Source: Chara braunii
Lineage: Eukaryota > Streptophyta > Charophyceae > Charales > Characeae
Length of the DNA stretch: 64,000 nt
Assembly (NCBI GenBank): GCA_003427395.1
Contig: BFEA01000180.1
Coordinates: 2,457,979 to 2,521,978 of the forward strand
Direction of reading: 5' to 3'
Below the pieces are notes generated by a model. It worked only from the letters and a program-made list of their open reading frames with translations, was not told the DNA's origin and did not search any database. Of this stretch, positions 63,678 to 64,000 are shown piece after piece; within the stretch, counting starts at the first letter, position 1; each line of letters starts with the position of its first letter. The translations under genes were made by a program, and so were the position numbers.

Positions 63678-64000
63678 TGAGTTGTGTATTTTACTAATTT
63701 TGAAATTCTAAATTATTATCAGACTTCCCCTTTAGTACGCGGGGATCGCGGCCCCTCTGAGCTCTATAAAACGGAGGCTGTTTTTTTGTGAGGGGATGTC
63801 ATTGCTCCGTAAGAGTAGGCAATGATAATGCACTGAGGCTTCAATTCTCGACAGTCTGAAGTTAGCTTGTCTGGTAGCCTCACGTGCATTGTTAGTACGA
63901 ACTGAGCGCTGGCACTGGCTGTTGAAGAAAGGACGGCTATAGCGTACCGGAATGGTCTGCGTGGCTATAGGCCGAGGAATATGAGGTACTCCTGGATGTG
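63678..64000 (+). repeat. Right direct repeat (putative 3' LTR start)
   Basis: Repeats 45,399-45,718 in the same orientation, including the CTCTATAAAACGG TATA box. The start codon of the internal ORF is ATA here (about 63,939). The repeat runs off the window end, so its full length cannot be seen. Confidence 0.72.

Overview
This window looks like nuclear DNA from a green-lineage eukaryote and consists almost entirely of transposable elements and tandem repeats. The evidence is several Ty3/gypsy LTR retrotransposons (one with a chromodomain-like C-terminus), tRNA-derived SINE heads, satellite arrays, long microsatellites and assembly gaps. The start of the gag protein of the element at 13.8-22.3 kb and the overall repeat style remind me of charophyte algae such as Chara braunii. 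That species guess comes from memory and is not proven by the sequence. I see no convincing host protein-coding gene, rRNA gene or functional tRNA gene.

Layout. (1) 56-359: three long hairpins in tandem. (2) About 600-12,520, minus strand: a decayed long gypsy element (copy I). (3) 12.6-13.8 kb: short direct repeats. (4) 13,822-22,299, plus strand: a chromovirus-type Ty3/gypsy element (element III) with both LTRs, an initiator-Met-type primer site and a TAAT target duplication, inactivated by stops, frameshifts and a lost integrase glutamate. (5) 22.3-29 kb: dispersed repeats, two tRNA-derived SINE heads in opposite orientation, and a near-perfect 778-bp palindrome. (6) 29.2-35.4 kb: rearranged pieces of other retroelements. 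These are an integrase N-terminus, a probable LINE end, an integrase C-terminus followed by an unusual third reading frame on the minus strand, and a gag fragment on the plus strand. (7) 35.4-41.9 kb: a MITE-like element, a microsatellite island and diverged duplications. (8) 41.95-45.4 kb: three successive satellite arrays (91, about 82 and 80 bp). (9) 45.4 kb to the window end: a second copy of the long gypsy element in plus orientation (copy II, core 50.06-61.5 kb), bracketed by direct repeats at 45,399 and 63,678 that may be the starts of very long LTRs.

The most interesting content is the long gypsy family shared by copies I and II, which lie in inverted orientation about 38 kb apart. 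Between a tRNA-Asp-type primer site and gag, both copies carry the same series of six small ORFs (called A to F here). They are packed like a bacterial operon, with gaps of a few bases or overlaps including ATGA stop/start overlaps. A, B, C and D are visibly paralogous to one another, and so is a further ORF (ORF0) upstream of the primer site. E and F form a second paralogous pair. I do not recognise either family. The rest of the element (gag, protease, reverse transcriptase, RNase H, integrase with a GPY/F end) has the normal Ty3 order. Its reverse transcriptase has a GWTN box in place of the usual FGLTNAP and resembles, from memory, an RT lineage known from fungi. A separate minus-strand element at 30.7-33.3 kb also joins the end of its integrase to an extra downstream ORF through an ATGA overlap.

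All elements carry inactivating lesions, which differ between copies I and II. Copy I keeps the YIDD box and the RNase H aspartate that copy II has lost. Copy II keeps a long open RNase H-integrase frame that copy I has lost.
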